Origin: Streptomyces sp. NRRL F-5122
Lineage (GTDB): Bacteria > Actinomycetota > Actinomycetes > Streptomycetales > Streptomycetaceae
Assembly: GCF_001507435.1 (NCBI RefSeq)
Contig: NZ_LMWH01000004.1
Location: 124,001 to 188,000 of the forward strand
Direction: 5' to 3'
Length of the DNA: 64,000 nucleotides
Of this stretch, positions 25,291-34,341 are shown in pieces (position 1 is the first letter of the stretch; every line of letters starts with the position of its first letter). The notes below the pieces were generated by a model. It was not told where the DNA came from and did no database searches. It saw only the letters and a list, made by a program, of their open reading frames with translations. The position numbers and the translations under genes are program-made.

Positions 25291-25402
25291 GTGAGCCAAC
25301 AGCGGGCCCGGATATCGTTCGGTATCGACGCGGGCGAGGGCCGTCACTGGGCCGCAGTGGTCGACGAGACCGGTGCGACCCTGTGGTCGAGGAACGAGGT
25401 GC
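25291..25402 (+). pseudogene. truncated IS110-family transposase (N-terminal stub)
   Basis: Starting at a GTG with AGGAGG just upstream, the frame reads ISFGIDAGEGRHWAAVVDE and TGATLWSR, matching the start of Streptomyces IS110-type DEDD transposases (GIDAGKGHHWAAVVD, carrying the first catalytic Asp). Similarity stops at about residue 37, and the rest of the frame to 25533 is low-complexity Arg/Ala. Only a stub remains, with no terminal repeats (IS110 elements lack long ones). It is evidence of past mobile-element activity in this accessory stretch. Confidence 0.65.
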
Positions 25403-25529
25403 GCGTAGACCCGGAGCGTGAACCCCGGGTCGCTGTGGCCGAGGTAGGCGCTCGGCGGGGGAGTGCGGTTGCCCGAGCCCGCCGCCGGCGTTCGGCCGGG
25501 GTGTCAGGGGCCGTGACAGCATCCCGGGC

Positions 25530-26114
25530 ATGACGAGTAGCGCTACGGGCCGTGGTCTGGATCATTTCCGCGGCGATATCCCCATCTACACGCTGACCTT
25601 CGCCAAGGGCCTGTCCCCCACGGAGTTGCTGACCCGTATGGGGATCGATCCGGACACCCTGGCGCTGCGCGATCCCATGGATCTGTACGACGACTTCGAC
25701 GACGCCCTGTACGACGAGGACGAACCCGTGGTGACGACCGGTACCGACGGTGCGTGGACGTGGGCGTGGGAACAGGGCGGCAGCCACGGGCTGGACGCGC
25801 GGATCCTGTCCGAGGTCTCGCGGGGGACCGAGGCCGTTGCTCTGCACTACAACGAGAAGCCGATGCACTGGTTCAAGTACGCGGTCAACGGCGACATCAT
25901 CGTCGACTTCCACACGCTCCAGCCGATCGAACCTACCGGCCTGGACCCGCAGCGGCTCGACGCGTTCATGCGCCCGCTCGGGCTCGTCCCCGGCCGGTCC
26001 GATCCGCTGCACAGCGTGCTGGCCCTGGCGGAGAACGCCTTCGGGCTCCGCGTGACGGCGGCCGGGGATGACGACGAGCGCTGGAGCGGCAGCCTGCTCC
26101 CCCTGCCCGAGTAG
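25530..26114 (+). CDS. DUF6461 family protein
   Basis: A 194-aa soluble acidic protein. The opening YTLTFAKGLSPTELLTRMG and the following acidic stretch and WTWAWEQGG are features I associate with the actinobacterial DUF6461 family; the middle holds HYNEKPMHWFKYAVNG and DFHTLQP. No catalytic motif, signal peptide or membrane segment is visible. The ATG overlaps the end of the IS110-derived frame, so the gene may have been placed next to the stub by insertion or deletion. Function is unknown. Confidence 0.72.
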   Translation: MTSSATGRGLDHFRGDIPIYTLTFAKGLSPTELLTRMGIDPDTLALRDPMDLYDDFDDALYDEDEPVVTTGTDGAWTWAWEQGGSHGLDARILSEVSRGTEAVALHYNEKPMHWFKYAVNGDIIVDFHTLQPIEPTGLDPQRLDAFMRPLGLVPGRSDPLHSVLALAENAFGLRVTAAGDDDERWSGSLLPLPE

Positions 26115-26381
26115 GGCTGGACACTGCTGGGCCGGAGGCGAGGGGCAGTCGTCAGCGGCGGTGTCCCCGGGCTTTGGCGAGGTTCTTGGGCGGCTGCCTT
26201 ACCGTCGCTGCCGCCTGTCGAGCGGACGACGGTGACCACGCCCCAAGCCACGACCGAGGCCAGGAACGCGAGCGCGGCTAGGTTCGCGGCGACGGCGGCT
26301 TAGAGTTGATCTAGAAGGCGGTACTTCCTCGTGTCTCACGGTGAACAATTTTCCGAACCGCCGTCACGCCCAGGGGGAAGC

Positions 26382-26774
26382 ATGACCGTCACCGAGCTTC
26401 TGAGACCCGCCCTCGTCGCCACGCTCCTGGCCTCAGTCACCGCCTGCGGCGCGTCGTCCGTGCCGGATGACGCGGCGAGCACCACAACCGGATCGAGGTC
26501 CGCCGAAACGCGTCGATCGGCAGCACCTGAGCCTGTCGCCGCCATCATGCCCGATGTCATCGGCGGCAACGCCGGGCGCGCGTACGAGCAGATGAGCTCC
26601 GAACTCGACATGACCTTCAAGGACGCGAGCGGACAGGGCCGTCCGGTGGACGACCCGGCCGCGTGGAAGATCTGCAACTCCCAGCCGGGCCCGAACCAGC
26701 AGATCACCAGTCTCCGAGTCATCTTCGACGTGGTGAGGGTTTCGGAGAGTTGCAAGGACACGGTGCCGAAGTGA
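26382..26774 (+). CDS. small lipoprotein with a PASTA-like domain
   Basis: A 130-aa lipoprotein. GGGGGAAG precedes the ATG at 26382. The signal peptide ends in a lipobox-like SVTAC, with Cys near residue 22, followed by a Ser/Thr/Ala-rich linker and a C-terminal region (MPDVIGGNAGRAYEQM, WKICNSQPGPNQQI) that resembles one PASTA repeat, a fold that binds muropeptides or beta-lactams in other proteins. It would sit on the outer face of the membrane. A single stand-alone PASTA lipoprotein is common in Streptomyces but unassigned. Confidence 0.68.
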   Translation: MTVTELLRPALVATLLASVTACGASSVPDDAASTTTGSRSAETRRSAAPEPVAAIMPDVIGGNAGRAYEQMSSELDMTFKDASGQGRPVDDPAAWKICNSQPGPNQQITSLRVIFDVVRVSESCKDTVPK

Positions 26775-26998
26775 TGTGCCGGAGCACGCCGGTGTCCCAC
26801 CGCGGTCTTCCATGCTGCGTATCTCCGGACCGGTAGGGGGACGCCTGCGATGCGTTGAACGTGCCGGAACGTGAAGGGCGCTAATGCGTCGGCTGTGGTG
26901 GGCGGCCGGGAGCGGGCCCCGCCGGTGCCTCGGGCGATGTCATTGCCGTGTCGTACTGTTCGCCGCATACAGACATCCGCTCTGCCCCGGAGAGTTCC

Positions 26999-28111
26999 GT
27001 GTCCCCTGTCGCCGCCCGTCTGGTCGCCACGTTGACCGCGCCGCTGTCCGCCTCGAAGGCGCAGGCACCGGAGATCTCACGGTCGGCTGGTCGGACGGCG
27101 TTGTTGCAGCGTGGCGACCGGGAGGCACTCTGGGTCCCCCTGGACGACTCGTACGCGCTCGGTACGTCTGAAGAGGCGTCGGTCAGGTTTCCGGCGCCGT
27201 GGCCGCAGCGGAGGGGGACGTGGGCCGTGGCGCCGGACGGAAGTCTCGCGGTCTTCGCGGGCGTGCACGCCGTACGGGCGGTGGAGCCGTCGGGAACCGT
27301 GCGCTGGGAGATCCGGCACGGGTGTTGGTACGGCGCCTGCCTGGAGATGCACGAGTCGTACGAGGAGTATGCCGACCGGCCCGATCACAAGTATCCGGAG
27401 CGCGGTTCGGCCGGGTTCTCGTCGGACGGCCGGCTGGTGTGGGCACATGTGCGTGGCCCGCTGCCGGAGGGTGAGCTGGAGGACGGGGTGATTGACGAGT
27501 GGCTGATCGTCTCGGCTGACGACGGTCGGGTGCTCGCCCGGGTGGACGCCTGCGCCGCGGCGGCCGGAAGCGAGCACCTGGCCCATCCGGACCCGGGGCA
27601 GATGGGGCTGAGCATCGGGGAGGGTCAGGACGGGGCGCCCCTGCGCTGGGGGCGCTGGGACGGTCGGACCCTGGCCGTGAACTACTTCGACGGCCAGGAC
27701 CTCGTGCTGATCGGGCTGAACCCGTCCGGCGAGCGCTTCATGACCGTGTCCCATGACCAGGGCACGCTCGCGGTGCGCGATACCGCCGACGGCTCGGTCC
27801 TCACGCAGTGGGACGTCGAGTCCGATGTCCCGCGCCATCCGGAAGCCGAACCGGAGAACGACGAAGTCTGGCCCGCCTGGGACTGGGCCGGCGGCTTCCT
27901 GGACGAGACGACCCTGATCGCCGGCACCGTCGAGAGCGACGAGGAGTGGGGCGTCGGTCGCCACTGGCTGCTCTCGACAGGACAGCAGACCCCCGAGCAG
28001 ATCACGTACCCACTCCCTGTGACGAGCGCCGCCCAGGCCCTGGCCGACGGCACCTGGTACACGTACGCGACCTCCGACTTCGGGGTGATGCACATATGGA
28101 CCCGCGCCTGA
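26999..28111 (+). CDS. WD40-like beta-propeller protein, unknown function
   Basis: A 370-aa cytoplasmic protein with repeated strands of propeller type, such as GTWAVAPDGSLAVFAGVHAV, GSAGFSSDGRLVWAHV, EWLIVSADDGRVLARVD and GTLAVRDTADGSVLTQWDV. The GTG at 26999 has GGAGAG 5 nt upstream and is preferred over the GTG at 26948. No signal peptide or catalytic motif is present. It is followed by a hairpin and a convergent secreted-protein gene. Confidence 0.68.
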   Translation: MSPVAARLVATLTAPLSASKAQAPEISRSAGRTALLQRGDREALWVPLDDSYALGTSEEASVRFPAPWPQRRGTWAVAPDGSLAVFAGVHAVRAVEPSGTVRWEIRHGCWYGACLEMHESYEEYADRPDHKYPERGSAGFSSDGRLVWAHVRGPLPEGELEDGVIDEWLIVSADDGRVLARVDACAAAAGSEHLAHPDPGQMGLSIGEGQDGAPLRWGRWDGRTLAVNYFDGQDLVLIGLNPSGERFMTVSHDQGTLAVRDTADGSVLTQWDVESDVPRHPEAEPENDEVWPAWDWAGGFLDETTLIAGTVESDEEWGVGRHWLLSTGQQTPEQITYPLPVTSAAQALADGTWYTYATSDFGVMHIWTRA

Positions 28112-28203
28112 GTCTTCTCTTCATGGGCACGGCCTTGAGCCCGGCTGAAACTCGCCGCAGCGCCCGCCGACCGGGCCGACCCCGTCGCCCGGCCGCAACG
28201 GGT

Positions 28204-28235
28204 CCGGCCGGCCTCCGCACGCGAAGGCCGGCCGG
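28204..28235. terminator. bidirectional terminator between two convergent genes
   Basis: CCGGCCGGCCT and AGGCCGGCCGG, exact complements, flank a 10-nt loop between the beta-propeller gene and the secreted-protein gene. Confidence 0.7.
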
Positions 28236-28253
28236 GCAGGGGAACGGAACGGA

Positions 28254-29657
28254 TCAGTTGAGCGTCAGTGCGGCGGTGTCGTTCGCCGCGTCCGGGTCGA
28301 ACGGCGGACGGTAACTGCCGTCGGGGCTCCAGTCCATCGAGACCGAGCCCTGCGCGCCCGCGATGACCTCATCCACCTGCAAGGTCATGGAGAAGTGCGC
28401 GACGGTGCCGGCAGGGGTGACGATATCGGCCCCCTCGCAGTCGTACGGACCGTCCGGCTTGCCGTACGTCGCCAGCCGGCAGTTGGCGGACGTGCTCACC
28501 ACATGGGTGCCGGGCGGCAGGCCGACCTCGGCTCCGATGGTGTCGCCGCTGCGGTAGAAGATGGTCGCCGGGCCGTTGTTCACCATGCTGAAGTTCATCG
28601 TCACGGTGTCGCCCTGCGCTGCCGTCGCGCTGTCGCCGGTGACCGCGAAGTCGGCCGCGTTGTCGGCCCGGAGGCTGGTGATCCGGGCGTCGCCGCGGGC
28701 ACCGGTCATGGGCAGCGACACGGTGCCGGACGGCGCGTCCGTCGCGGTCCCCGGCGTGATGACCTTCAGCGTCAGTCGGCCGCCGGTGCCCTGCGCCCAC
28801 TGCCGGCCGGCCAGCTGTGACTGAATGCCGGCGTCACCGACCGGCGCGATCTCCGTGTCCAGGTACGTGTAGTACGCGCTGGGCTCGACCCGCACCCTGG
28901 GCGCCGGGCTCACCGCGGCTCTCTCCCCGGGCAGCACCTGACCGGGGATCGTGCACAGCGCCGTCTGCGCCTCCCTCGAGCTGAAGTTCGTGCTGTACAC
29001 GCAGTTCGTGTAGTGCCTGGTGAAGCTCAGTCCCGGCGATGCCGTCAGCAGTACCCAAGTGGAGTCCGCCGGCCGGTCACCGATGTTGGTGAACCGCACC
29101 GGGACGGTGACGGCCGAACCCACGGCGACGTCCGTGAGGTTCTTCGCCTGACCCTGGTTGTAGGCCGGGCCGCCGATCTCCACCGATCCCCGGCCGCCGA
29201 CGATCGTCGCACCGTCGGCGGTGCCGCTCACCGTGTACTCGGCGGTCGACCCGACGGCTGCGCCCGGCAGGGCCCGGATCGTCATCTGGGTTGCGGTACC
29301 GACTGTGGAATTCGGCCCGTCCGGGTCCCAGAGCCATTCGGCACACGTGGCCACATGGTGCTTCACGGTGCAGTTGTCCGAGAAGGTCACGCGGGCGATC
29401 GTGGCGAGCTGTGTCACGTCGATCGTCAGCGTGCCTTGGTTGTTCAGCGGTCCCGTCGTGCGGAAGTCGAAGTACGGCTGGGCCGTCTTCGCCACCCCCG
29501 TCATGTCGGCCGGGGCGACCGCCACCGGAGCCGGCTGCTGCAACGTCACCACCGGGTCGTCGGCCCTGGCCGACACCCCCGTGGACAGCGTGAGTCCCAC
29601 CGATGCGCCCAGCACCGCGGCCATCGCCACGGCACGGCGCGCCAAACGCAGTTCCAC
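28254..29657 (-). CDS. large secreted protein with Ig-like/DUF11-type domains
   Basis: A 467-aa secreted protein: signal peptide at residues 1-32 (RRAVAMAAVLGASVGLTLS, cleavage after SARA), then extended beta-rich segments typical of cell-surface Ig/DUF11-like proteins (VTVPVRFTNIGDRPADSTWVL and VTMNFSMVNNGPATIFYRSG). Four cysteines are visible, suited to an exported protein. The GTG at 29657 has GGGGGA upstream; in-frame starts further upstream would bury the signal peptide. No sortase motif is visible. Its role is unknown, perhaps surface architecture or adhesion. Confidence 0.7.
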   Translation of the reverse strand: MELRLARRAVAMAAVLGASVGLTLSTGVSARADDPVVTLQQPAPVAVAPADMTGVAKTAQPYFDFRTTGPLNNQGTLTIDVTQLATIARVTFSDNCTVKHHVATCAEWLWDPDGPNSTVGTATQMTIRALPGAAVGSTAEYTVSGTADGATIVGGRGSVEIGGPAYNQGQAKNLTDVAVGSAVTVPVRFTNIGDRPADSTWVLLTASPGLSFTRHYTNCVYSTNFSSREAQTALCTIPGQVLPGERAAVSPAPRVRVEPSAYYTYLDTEIAPVGDAGIQSQLAGRQWAQGTGGRLTLKVITPGTATDAPSGTVSLPMTGARGDARITSLRADNAADFAVTGDSATAAQGDTVTMNFSMVNNGPATIFYRSGDTIGAEVGLPPGTHVVSTSANCRLATYGKPDGPYDCEGADIVTPAGTVAHFSMTLQVDEVIAGAQGSVSMDWSPDGSYRPPFDPDAANDTAALTLN

Positions 29658-29875
29658 TTGGTTCCCGTCCCCCACTCGAGCGGCATCCCCATCGGATGCG
29701 TCGTCAGATCCTAGATCCACTCGCTCTGATCGGTCATCGATCAAGGGTCGCCGTCCGGGTCGCCACAGCTTCGAGGTTCAACTTGGCTTGATGTCGAGTG
29801 AGTTGGCCTTGATGTTCGTGGTGTGCCGGGATGAAGATCGGCTCACGGACAGTTCGATCACGGAGGCATGCATCC

Positions 29876-30625
29876 ATGAGACCGACCCGCGCGGCTCTGC
29901 TCGTCGTCGCCACCGCCCTGACACCGGCCCTTCTCCTCAGCGCCCCTGCGTTCGCCACCGCTTCCCCCGCCCCGGCAACCACCGTGGCCGTCACGTCCGA
30001 TACGCCTGTGGACGAGATGTCCGAGGCCGAACTGCGCGCCGCGATAGCCGACATCGTCGCGGACGAGGACAGCGGTGAGGCGGTCGTCCGGGAGGCCGAC
30101 AAGGCCCTGAACGGCACCGTCGACGACATGCGCACCTTCCTCAAAACCGGCTACCGGCTTGCCCGGGCCGAGGACGACCGGGTCGCCGTCGCGCACATCC
30201 TGTTCGTGGCGACGGGTGCCGGTGACAAGCGGGTGGTCCGGGAGGCGAACGAGGTTCTGGACGACGGTTCCCCGGAAGCGGTGCGCGCATGGCTGGAGAC
30301 CGGCTACCGGCTTGCCCAGGCCGAGGACGACCGGGTCGCCGTCGCGCACATCCTGTTCGTGGCGACGGGCGCCGGTGACAAGCGGGTGGTCCGGGAGGCG
30401 AACGAGGTTCTGGACGACGGTTCCCCGGAAGCGCTGCGCGCCTTCAGGGAGACCGGCTACCCGCTCGCCCAGGCCGAGGACGACCGCTTCTACATCGTCC
30501 GCATGCTCGCGGACCCGAACATCAGCGACGCCCTGCGCGCCGAGGCCAACGACGCTCTGGACGACGGCTCCCCGCAGACCCTGCGGTACTTCCGCACGGT
30601 CGGACAGTACGAGGTCGACGGCTAG
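29876..30625 (+). CDS. secreted ALF-repeat protein
   Basis: A 249-aa secreted protein with signal peptide (residues 1-30, cleavage near AFA-TA) followed by about four ALF-type repeats of roughly 51 residues. Each carries GSPEAVRAWLETGYRLAQAE, DDRVAVAHILF and VVREANEVLDD, or variants. The ATG at 29876 is preceded by CGGAGG. The second and third repeats are almost identical at the DNA level. ALF-repeat proteins are exported actinobacterial proteins of unknown function. Confidence 0.78.
   Translation: MRPTRAALLVVATALTPALLLSAPAFATASPAPATTVAVTSDTPVDEMSEAELRAAIADIVADEDSGEAVVREADKALNGTVDDMRTFLKTGYRLARAEDDRVAVAHILFVATGAGDKRVVREANEVLDDGSPEAVRAWLETGYRLAQAEDDRVAVAHILFVATGAGDKRVVREANEVLDDGSPEALRAFRETGYPLAQAEDDRFYIVRMLADPNISDALRAEANDALDDGSPQTLRYFRTVGQYEVDG
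30146..30451 (+). repeat. tandem duplication of a 153-bp ALF-repeat unit
   Basis: Two direct copies, 30146-30298 and 30299-30451. By eye the first roughly 135 bp of the copies differ at only two positions, and the last part diverges. The 51-codon period keeps the reading frame. A third, diverged copy starts at 30452. Confidence 0.85.
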
Positions 30626-30641
30626 GGTCTGTCATACTCTG

Positions 30642-30694
30642 ACCGCCGTCGGCCGGGTGGGCGCCGGCGGGTTGTCGTGCGGTTCGACGGCGGT
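30642..30694. terminator. inverted repeat between two convergent genes
   Basis: ACCGCCGTCG and CGACGGCGGT pair across a 33-nt interval that has internal GC pairing, lying between the ALF-repeat gene and the TolB-like gene. Confidence 0.45.
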
Positions 30695-30704
30695 GGCCGG
30701 GCGT

Positions 30705-31724
30705 TCAGTGGAGGTACGCCGGGGACACCGCCGCCGAGCCGATCCGCTGCGGGGCGCCCGTGCCGTCCGCGGGGACCCGGTACAGATCGGCCCCGTAGTC
30801 GCCGGGCAGCGCGTACACGATCGTGTGCGCGTCCCGCCACACCGCCTGGTCGTCGACGCTCCGCTCCTCCGCGAGCGGGGTCTCGCGCATCGTGCGCAGA
30901 TCGAGGACGTACAGGCGCCAGGGGGCGTCCGCGGGCAGGCCCGCCACACGCTTCTTGTAGGCGATGCGGGTGCCGTCGGGGGAGAGCGACGGGCACTCCA
31001 CGTTCGGGTGCAGCGTCGTCACCGTGTTCGTCGTCAGATCGCCGCGGATCAGATAGGTCCTCCCCTTCGTGGCCAGGGTCGCGTAGAAGGTGCGGTCGTC
31101 CGCCGAGAAGGTCACGCCCCAGAAGTTGACGTCGGGGGACCGGTAGGCGCGGCCGTCCTTCACGATGCGGAACTGCTCCAGCGACGGGATCAGCCGGCCC
31201 GTCGTGGTGTCCACGATCGCGGTGCGCGTGGAGAAGTTCGTGCCCGCGTACGAGTCGCCGCCCACGAACGCCGTCCAGGCGGCGAAGCGGCCGCTGGGGG
31301 AGACCCGGGCGCGGGAGGGGATGCCCGGCACGTCGTAGTGGGCCGTGGTGTGCAGCCGGGCGTCCAGGATCAGCGCTCGGTAGGTGTCCGAGACCGGGCC
31401 GTGCACCGCCTGGAGACACACGCCCGTGCCGGAGTCGGCGTAGAAGCGCAGGCACTTGACGCCGGACGCGGTCCGCGGGCCGCCCGGTGCCGTCGCCGGG
31501 ACCGAGGTCAGTTCGTCGCGGTGCGGGCCCCAGGCCATGTTGCGGAACACCAGCCGGCCCGGATCGGTCAGCGTGACCCGGCCCGCTGCGACCCGGGGAC
31601 CCCTGGCCTGGGTGTGGTCGCGGCGCTCGGCCCGCGCCGACGCGTGCAGGACGGCCCCCAGCGCGACCGCCGTCAGGACGACGACGGCCGACGCCAGGAC
31701 CAGGATGCGGGACCGCAGGGTCAT
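30705..31724 (-). CDS. TolB-like beta-propeller protein, membrane-anchored
   Basis: A 339-aa protein with an N-terminal membrane segment or signal anchor (residues 5-28) and PD40/TolB-type propeller strands (SPSGRFAAWTAFVGG, FSADDRTFYATLATKG and LSPDGTRIAYKKRV). It would lie outside the membrane. Its start overlaps the MFS stop by 4 nt, so it is the last gene of a three-gene operon with the phosphoesterase and the transporter. It may scaffold or sense something at the surface, but no direct evidence exists. Confidence 0.78.
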   Translation of the reverse strand: MTLRSRILVLASAVVVLTAVALGAVLHASARAERRDHTQARGPRVAAGRVTLTDPGRLVFRNMAWGPHRDELTSVPATAPGGPRTASGVKCLRFYADSGTGVCLQAVHGPVSDTYRALILDARLHTTAHYDVPGIPSRARVSPSGRFAAWTAFVGGDSYAGTNFSTRTAIVDTTTGRLIPSLEQFRIVKDGRAYRSPDVNFWGVTFSADDRTFYATLATKGRTYLIRGDLTTNTVTTLHPNVECPSLSPDGTRIAYKKRVAGLPADAPWRLYVLDLRTMRETPLAEERSVDDQAVWRDAHTIVYALPGDYGADLYRVPADGTGAPQRIGSAAVSPAYLH

Positions 31725-32986
31725 GAGATGTGCTCCCGGGTCGGGCGGAGGGTGTAGGAGAAGACCGCGCAGACCGCGAGCGCCGCGGTCGACGCCGCCA
31801 GCGCCGTGCGGTCGCCCCATACCGTCCACGCCGCGCCGAAGAGTAGCGAGCAGGCGAACCGGGCCAGGGCCTGCCCGGTCTGTACGACGGCCAGCCCGGA
31901 CGAGCGCAGTGCCTCGGGCACGCCGTCGGAGGCCGCCGCCATCAGGACGCCGTCGGTGGCCGCGTAGAAGGTGCCGTGCAGGGCGAGGACCGTGTAGGGC
32001 AGGGCTGTGCCGTGCCAGGAGGTGAGCAGCAGGCCGTACGCCAGGAGCAGGGCGCCGTGGCCGGCCAGGAAGATCCGCCAGCGGCCCACCCGGTCGGCCA
32101 GCCGGCCGAGCGGCACGGCGAGGAGCAGGAAGGCGGCGGCCGTTCCGAGCGGCAGCAGTGCGAACCAGCGGTCGGGGACCCCGAGGCGCCGTTGCAGCAG
32201 CAGATAGACGAACGAGTCGCTGACCGTCGCCAGACCCAGCAGCAGCGCGGCGATCGTGATACGGCGCAGATCACGGCGGCGCAGCAGGGCCAGGGCGGCG
32301 CGCAGCGTCGGCCGGGGGCCCTCGGGGGCCGCCGGGGCGGACGCTCCGCCCGGCACGAACAGCACCAGCACCAGGACGCCCGCCACGGCCACACAGAAGC
32401 TCACCGTGAACACCGCGTCGTACCCGTCGACCGTGGCCCGCAGGATCAGGAACGCCACGAGCGGGCCGAACAGCGCGCCAGCGGTGTCCATCGCGCGGTG
32501 CACGCCGAAGGCCCGGCCACGGGTCTCCGGTGTGCTGGAGAGCGAGATCAGGGCGTCGCGCGGGGCGGTGCGCAGCCCCTTGCCCGTGCGGTCGGCGGCC
32601 AGGATCAGGCCGATCGGCGTCAGGGTGTGGGCGACCAGCAGCAGGGGTTTGCACAGCGCCGAGATGCCGTAACCGAGCCCGGCCACCCATTTGTGCCGGC
32701 CGCCGCCGCGGTCGGCGAGGTGCCCCCCGGCGAGCCGGACGAGTGCGGAGAAACCGTTGTAGATGCCGTCGAGCAGTCCGAAGCCCAGCGGCGACAGTCC
32801 GAGCCCCGCAACCAGATACAGCGGAAGCACCGCCGTGACCATCTCCGAGGAGACGTCGGTGACCAGGCTGACCGTGCCGAGGGCGAGGACGGTGGGCGCG
32901 ACCGCGTGGCGGCGCCGCCCGGCGAGACCCTGCCGGACGGCGCCTTCCGCGGACGGCGTGCTCGCGCGGCTGTCCGCTACGTACAC
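31721..32986 (-). CDS. MFS transporter
   Basis: A 421-aa major facilitator with about 12 hydrophobic segments. The motif A-like loop GGHLADRGGGRHKWVAG follows helix 2, and LILAADRTGKGLRTAPRDALI lies after helix 4, a sequence typical of an actinobacterial MFS_1 subgroup. The GTG start lies 1 nt after the phosphoesterase stop, and the stop overlaps the TolB-like start, so all three are co-translated. Substrate is unknown. Confidence 0.83.
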   Translation of the reverse strand: MYVADSRASTPSAEGAVRQGLAGRRRHAVAPTVLALGTVSLVTDVSSEMVTAVLPLYLVAGLGLSPLGFGLLDGIYNGFSALVRLAGGHLADRGGGRHKWVAGLGYGISALCKPLLLVAHTLTPIGLILAADRTGKGLRTAPRDALISLSSTPETRGRAFGVHRAMDTAGALFGPLVAFLILRATVDGYDAVFTVSFCVAVAGVLVLVLFVPGGASAPAAPEGPRPTLRAALALLRRRDLRRITIAALLLGLATVSDSFVYLLLQRRLGVPDRWFALLPLGTAAAFLLLAVPLGRLADRVGRWRIFLAGHGALLLAYGLLLTSWHGTALPYTVLALHGTFYAATDGVLMAAASDGVPEALRSSGLAVVQTGQALARFACSLLFGAAWTVWGDRTALAASTAALAVCAVFSYTLRPTREHIS

Positions 32987-32987
32987 G

Positions 32988-33878
32988 TCAGGACGCCCAG
33001 ATGCCGGTGATGTCCTTGGCGGAGGCCGCGTTGCCCGCGTGGGTCGAGAGGCCCTGCGAGTCCTCCAGGGTGCGCAGCAGGTCGTAGTGGTTGTACGTGG
33101 TGGCGCTGCTGGCCCCCGCCGTCACCGGCTGCCCGTACAGGACCGTCGCGATGCGGTTGCCGCTGAGCCGGTTGTCCTCGTCGAAGGTGACGACGAGCAG
33201 GCTGTTGTGGGTCTTGGCCCAGGTGGCGTAGGCGCCGAGGTTGCTCTTCAGCCAGGTGTCACCGGAGGACACCGAGCAGTCGTGCATGTCGCTGCACAGG
33301 TTGGGGACCACGAAGGAGACGTGCGGCAGCGTCGAGTAGTCGGTCGGGAACTGCGCGAAGGTCTTCGCGGTCGACGTCGGCACGTTGCTGAAGCCGAACC
33401 AGGGGTTGTGCTTGCGGGCGTACTTGCCGCTGTTGCACGTGGTCGAGCCCTGGCTGGGCAGCGTCTCGTTGTAGCTCGCCCAGGTGCGGCCGGCCGCGAT
33501 CAGCTCGGAGGCGAGGTTGCGGGCGGAGGAGAACCCGGGCGTGTAGCAGCCGTCGTCCGTGATGCCCTGGGTGGAACCCGAGAACATCGCGAAGTAGTTG
33601 GGCTGGCTGGGGTGGGTCTCGGCGTAGGACTGGGTCAGGTTGGCGCCGCCGGACTTCAGCGAGTTGATGTAGGGGGCGCTGGAGGAGCCGATCACCTGGC
33701 TGTAGGCGTGGTTCTCGAAGACCACGACGACGACGTGGTCCGGGGTCGGGACGGCGCCCGCCGCGTGCGCGGGGGACTCGCCGCCGAGCCCGGTCCACAG
33801 CCCGATCGCCGCGGCGGAAAAGGCCGCCGCTGACGCCACTACGGCACGGGTGCGGCGGTACACGGAACTGCCGGACAC
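32988..33878 (-). CDS. secreted phosphoesterase (acid phosphatase/phospholipase C-like, AcpA family)
   Basis: A 296-aa exported enzyme. After a signal peptide (residues 1-38, SPAHA) comes VVVVVFENHAYSQVIGSS with the metal-binding Glu-Asn-His of phosphoesterases of the PLC/AcpA group. THPSQPNYFAMFSGS, LVVTFDEDNRLSGN and NHYDLLRTLED continue the family. The GTG at 33878 follows GGAGG at ideal spacing. First gene of the operon, it would release phosphate or a headgroup outside the cell, with the MFS protein possibly importing a product. Confidence 0.85.
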   Translation of the reverse strand: MSGSSVYRRTRAVVASAAAFSAAAIGLWTGLGGESPAHAAGAVPTPDHVVVVVFENHAYSQVIGSSSAPYINSLKSGGANLTQSYAETHPSQPNYFAMFSGSTQGITDDGCYTPGFSSARNLASELIAAGRTWASYNETLPSQGSTTCNSGKYARKHNPWFGFSNVPTSTAKTFAQFPTDYSTLPHVSFVVPNLCSDMHDCSVSSGDTWLKSNLGAYATWAKTHNSLLVVTFDEDNRLSGNRIATVLYGQPVTAGASSATTYNHYDLLRTLEDSQGLSTHAGNAASAKDITGIWAS

Positions 33879-34341
33879 TTCAACCTCCGGTCGGGGGGAG
33901 GAGACGGGGTGGCGGTGCGTACAGAGCATGCACACGCCAAGGTTCCACCGCCTCACACCGCCCGGCCCGCCGGATGAAGAGCCGGTGAACTACTCCCCCG
34001 AAAAGGCCCGTTGGGCCGCGGAGGCAGGCCCTCCGACCCCGGCGGCGGAGTCGGGCGGCCTTCGGGACGGGACGCGACGGTCGCGGGCCACGACCCTCCG
34101 CCCGTGGTGTCACGACGGCCCGGCGTTCCCCGCGACACCGGTTCCCGGCGTGTCCGTGGTCCCGTCGCCCGGTATGCACGTGCCCGGGCGACCGGACGCC
34201 CGCGGGTGCCCACCCCCGAATGACGGCGGAAGTCGTGACCCCCCGCACCGGGCCCCGTGCCGACCACCGGGGTTACGCTCAAGCTCGTACGACCTTGATC
34301 CGGTGGCTCGGACGAGAGCGGGTTGAACGGGAGGCCGAGGG
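33879..34341. other. long divergent intergenic region, phosphoesterase operon and glnE
   Basis: About 460 nt with no credible gene: frames here lack ribosome sites and family resemblance. It must hold both divergent promoters. I find no strong palindrome or recognisable riboswitch. A ribosome site (GGGAGG) lies just before the glnE ATG. Confidence 0.45.

Noticed and set aside
26115..26302. Minus-strand frame with a membrane-helix-like segment (AANLAALAFLASVVAWGVV) in the gap after DUF6461
   Set aside because: A TAA lies just upstream of the hydrophobic part with no start in between, and the frame continues antisense to DUF6461. It may be a decayed gene, but nothing supports it as functional.
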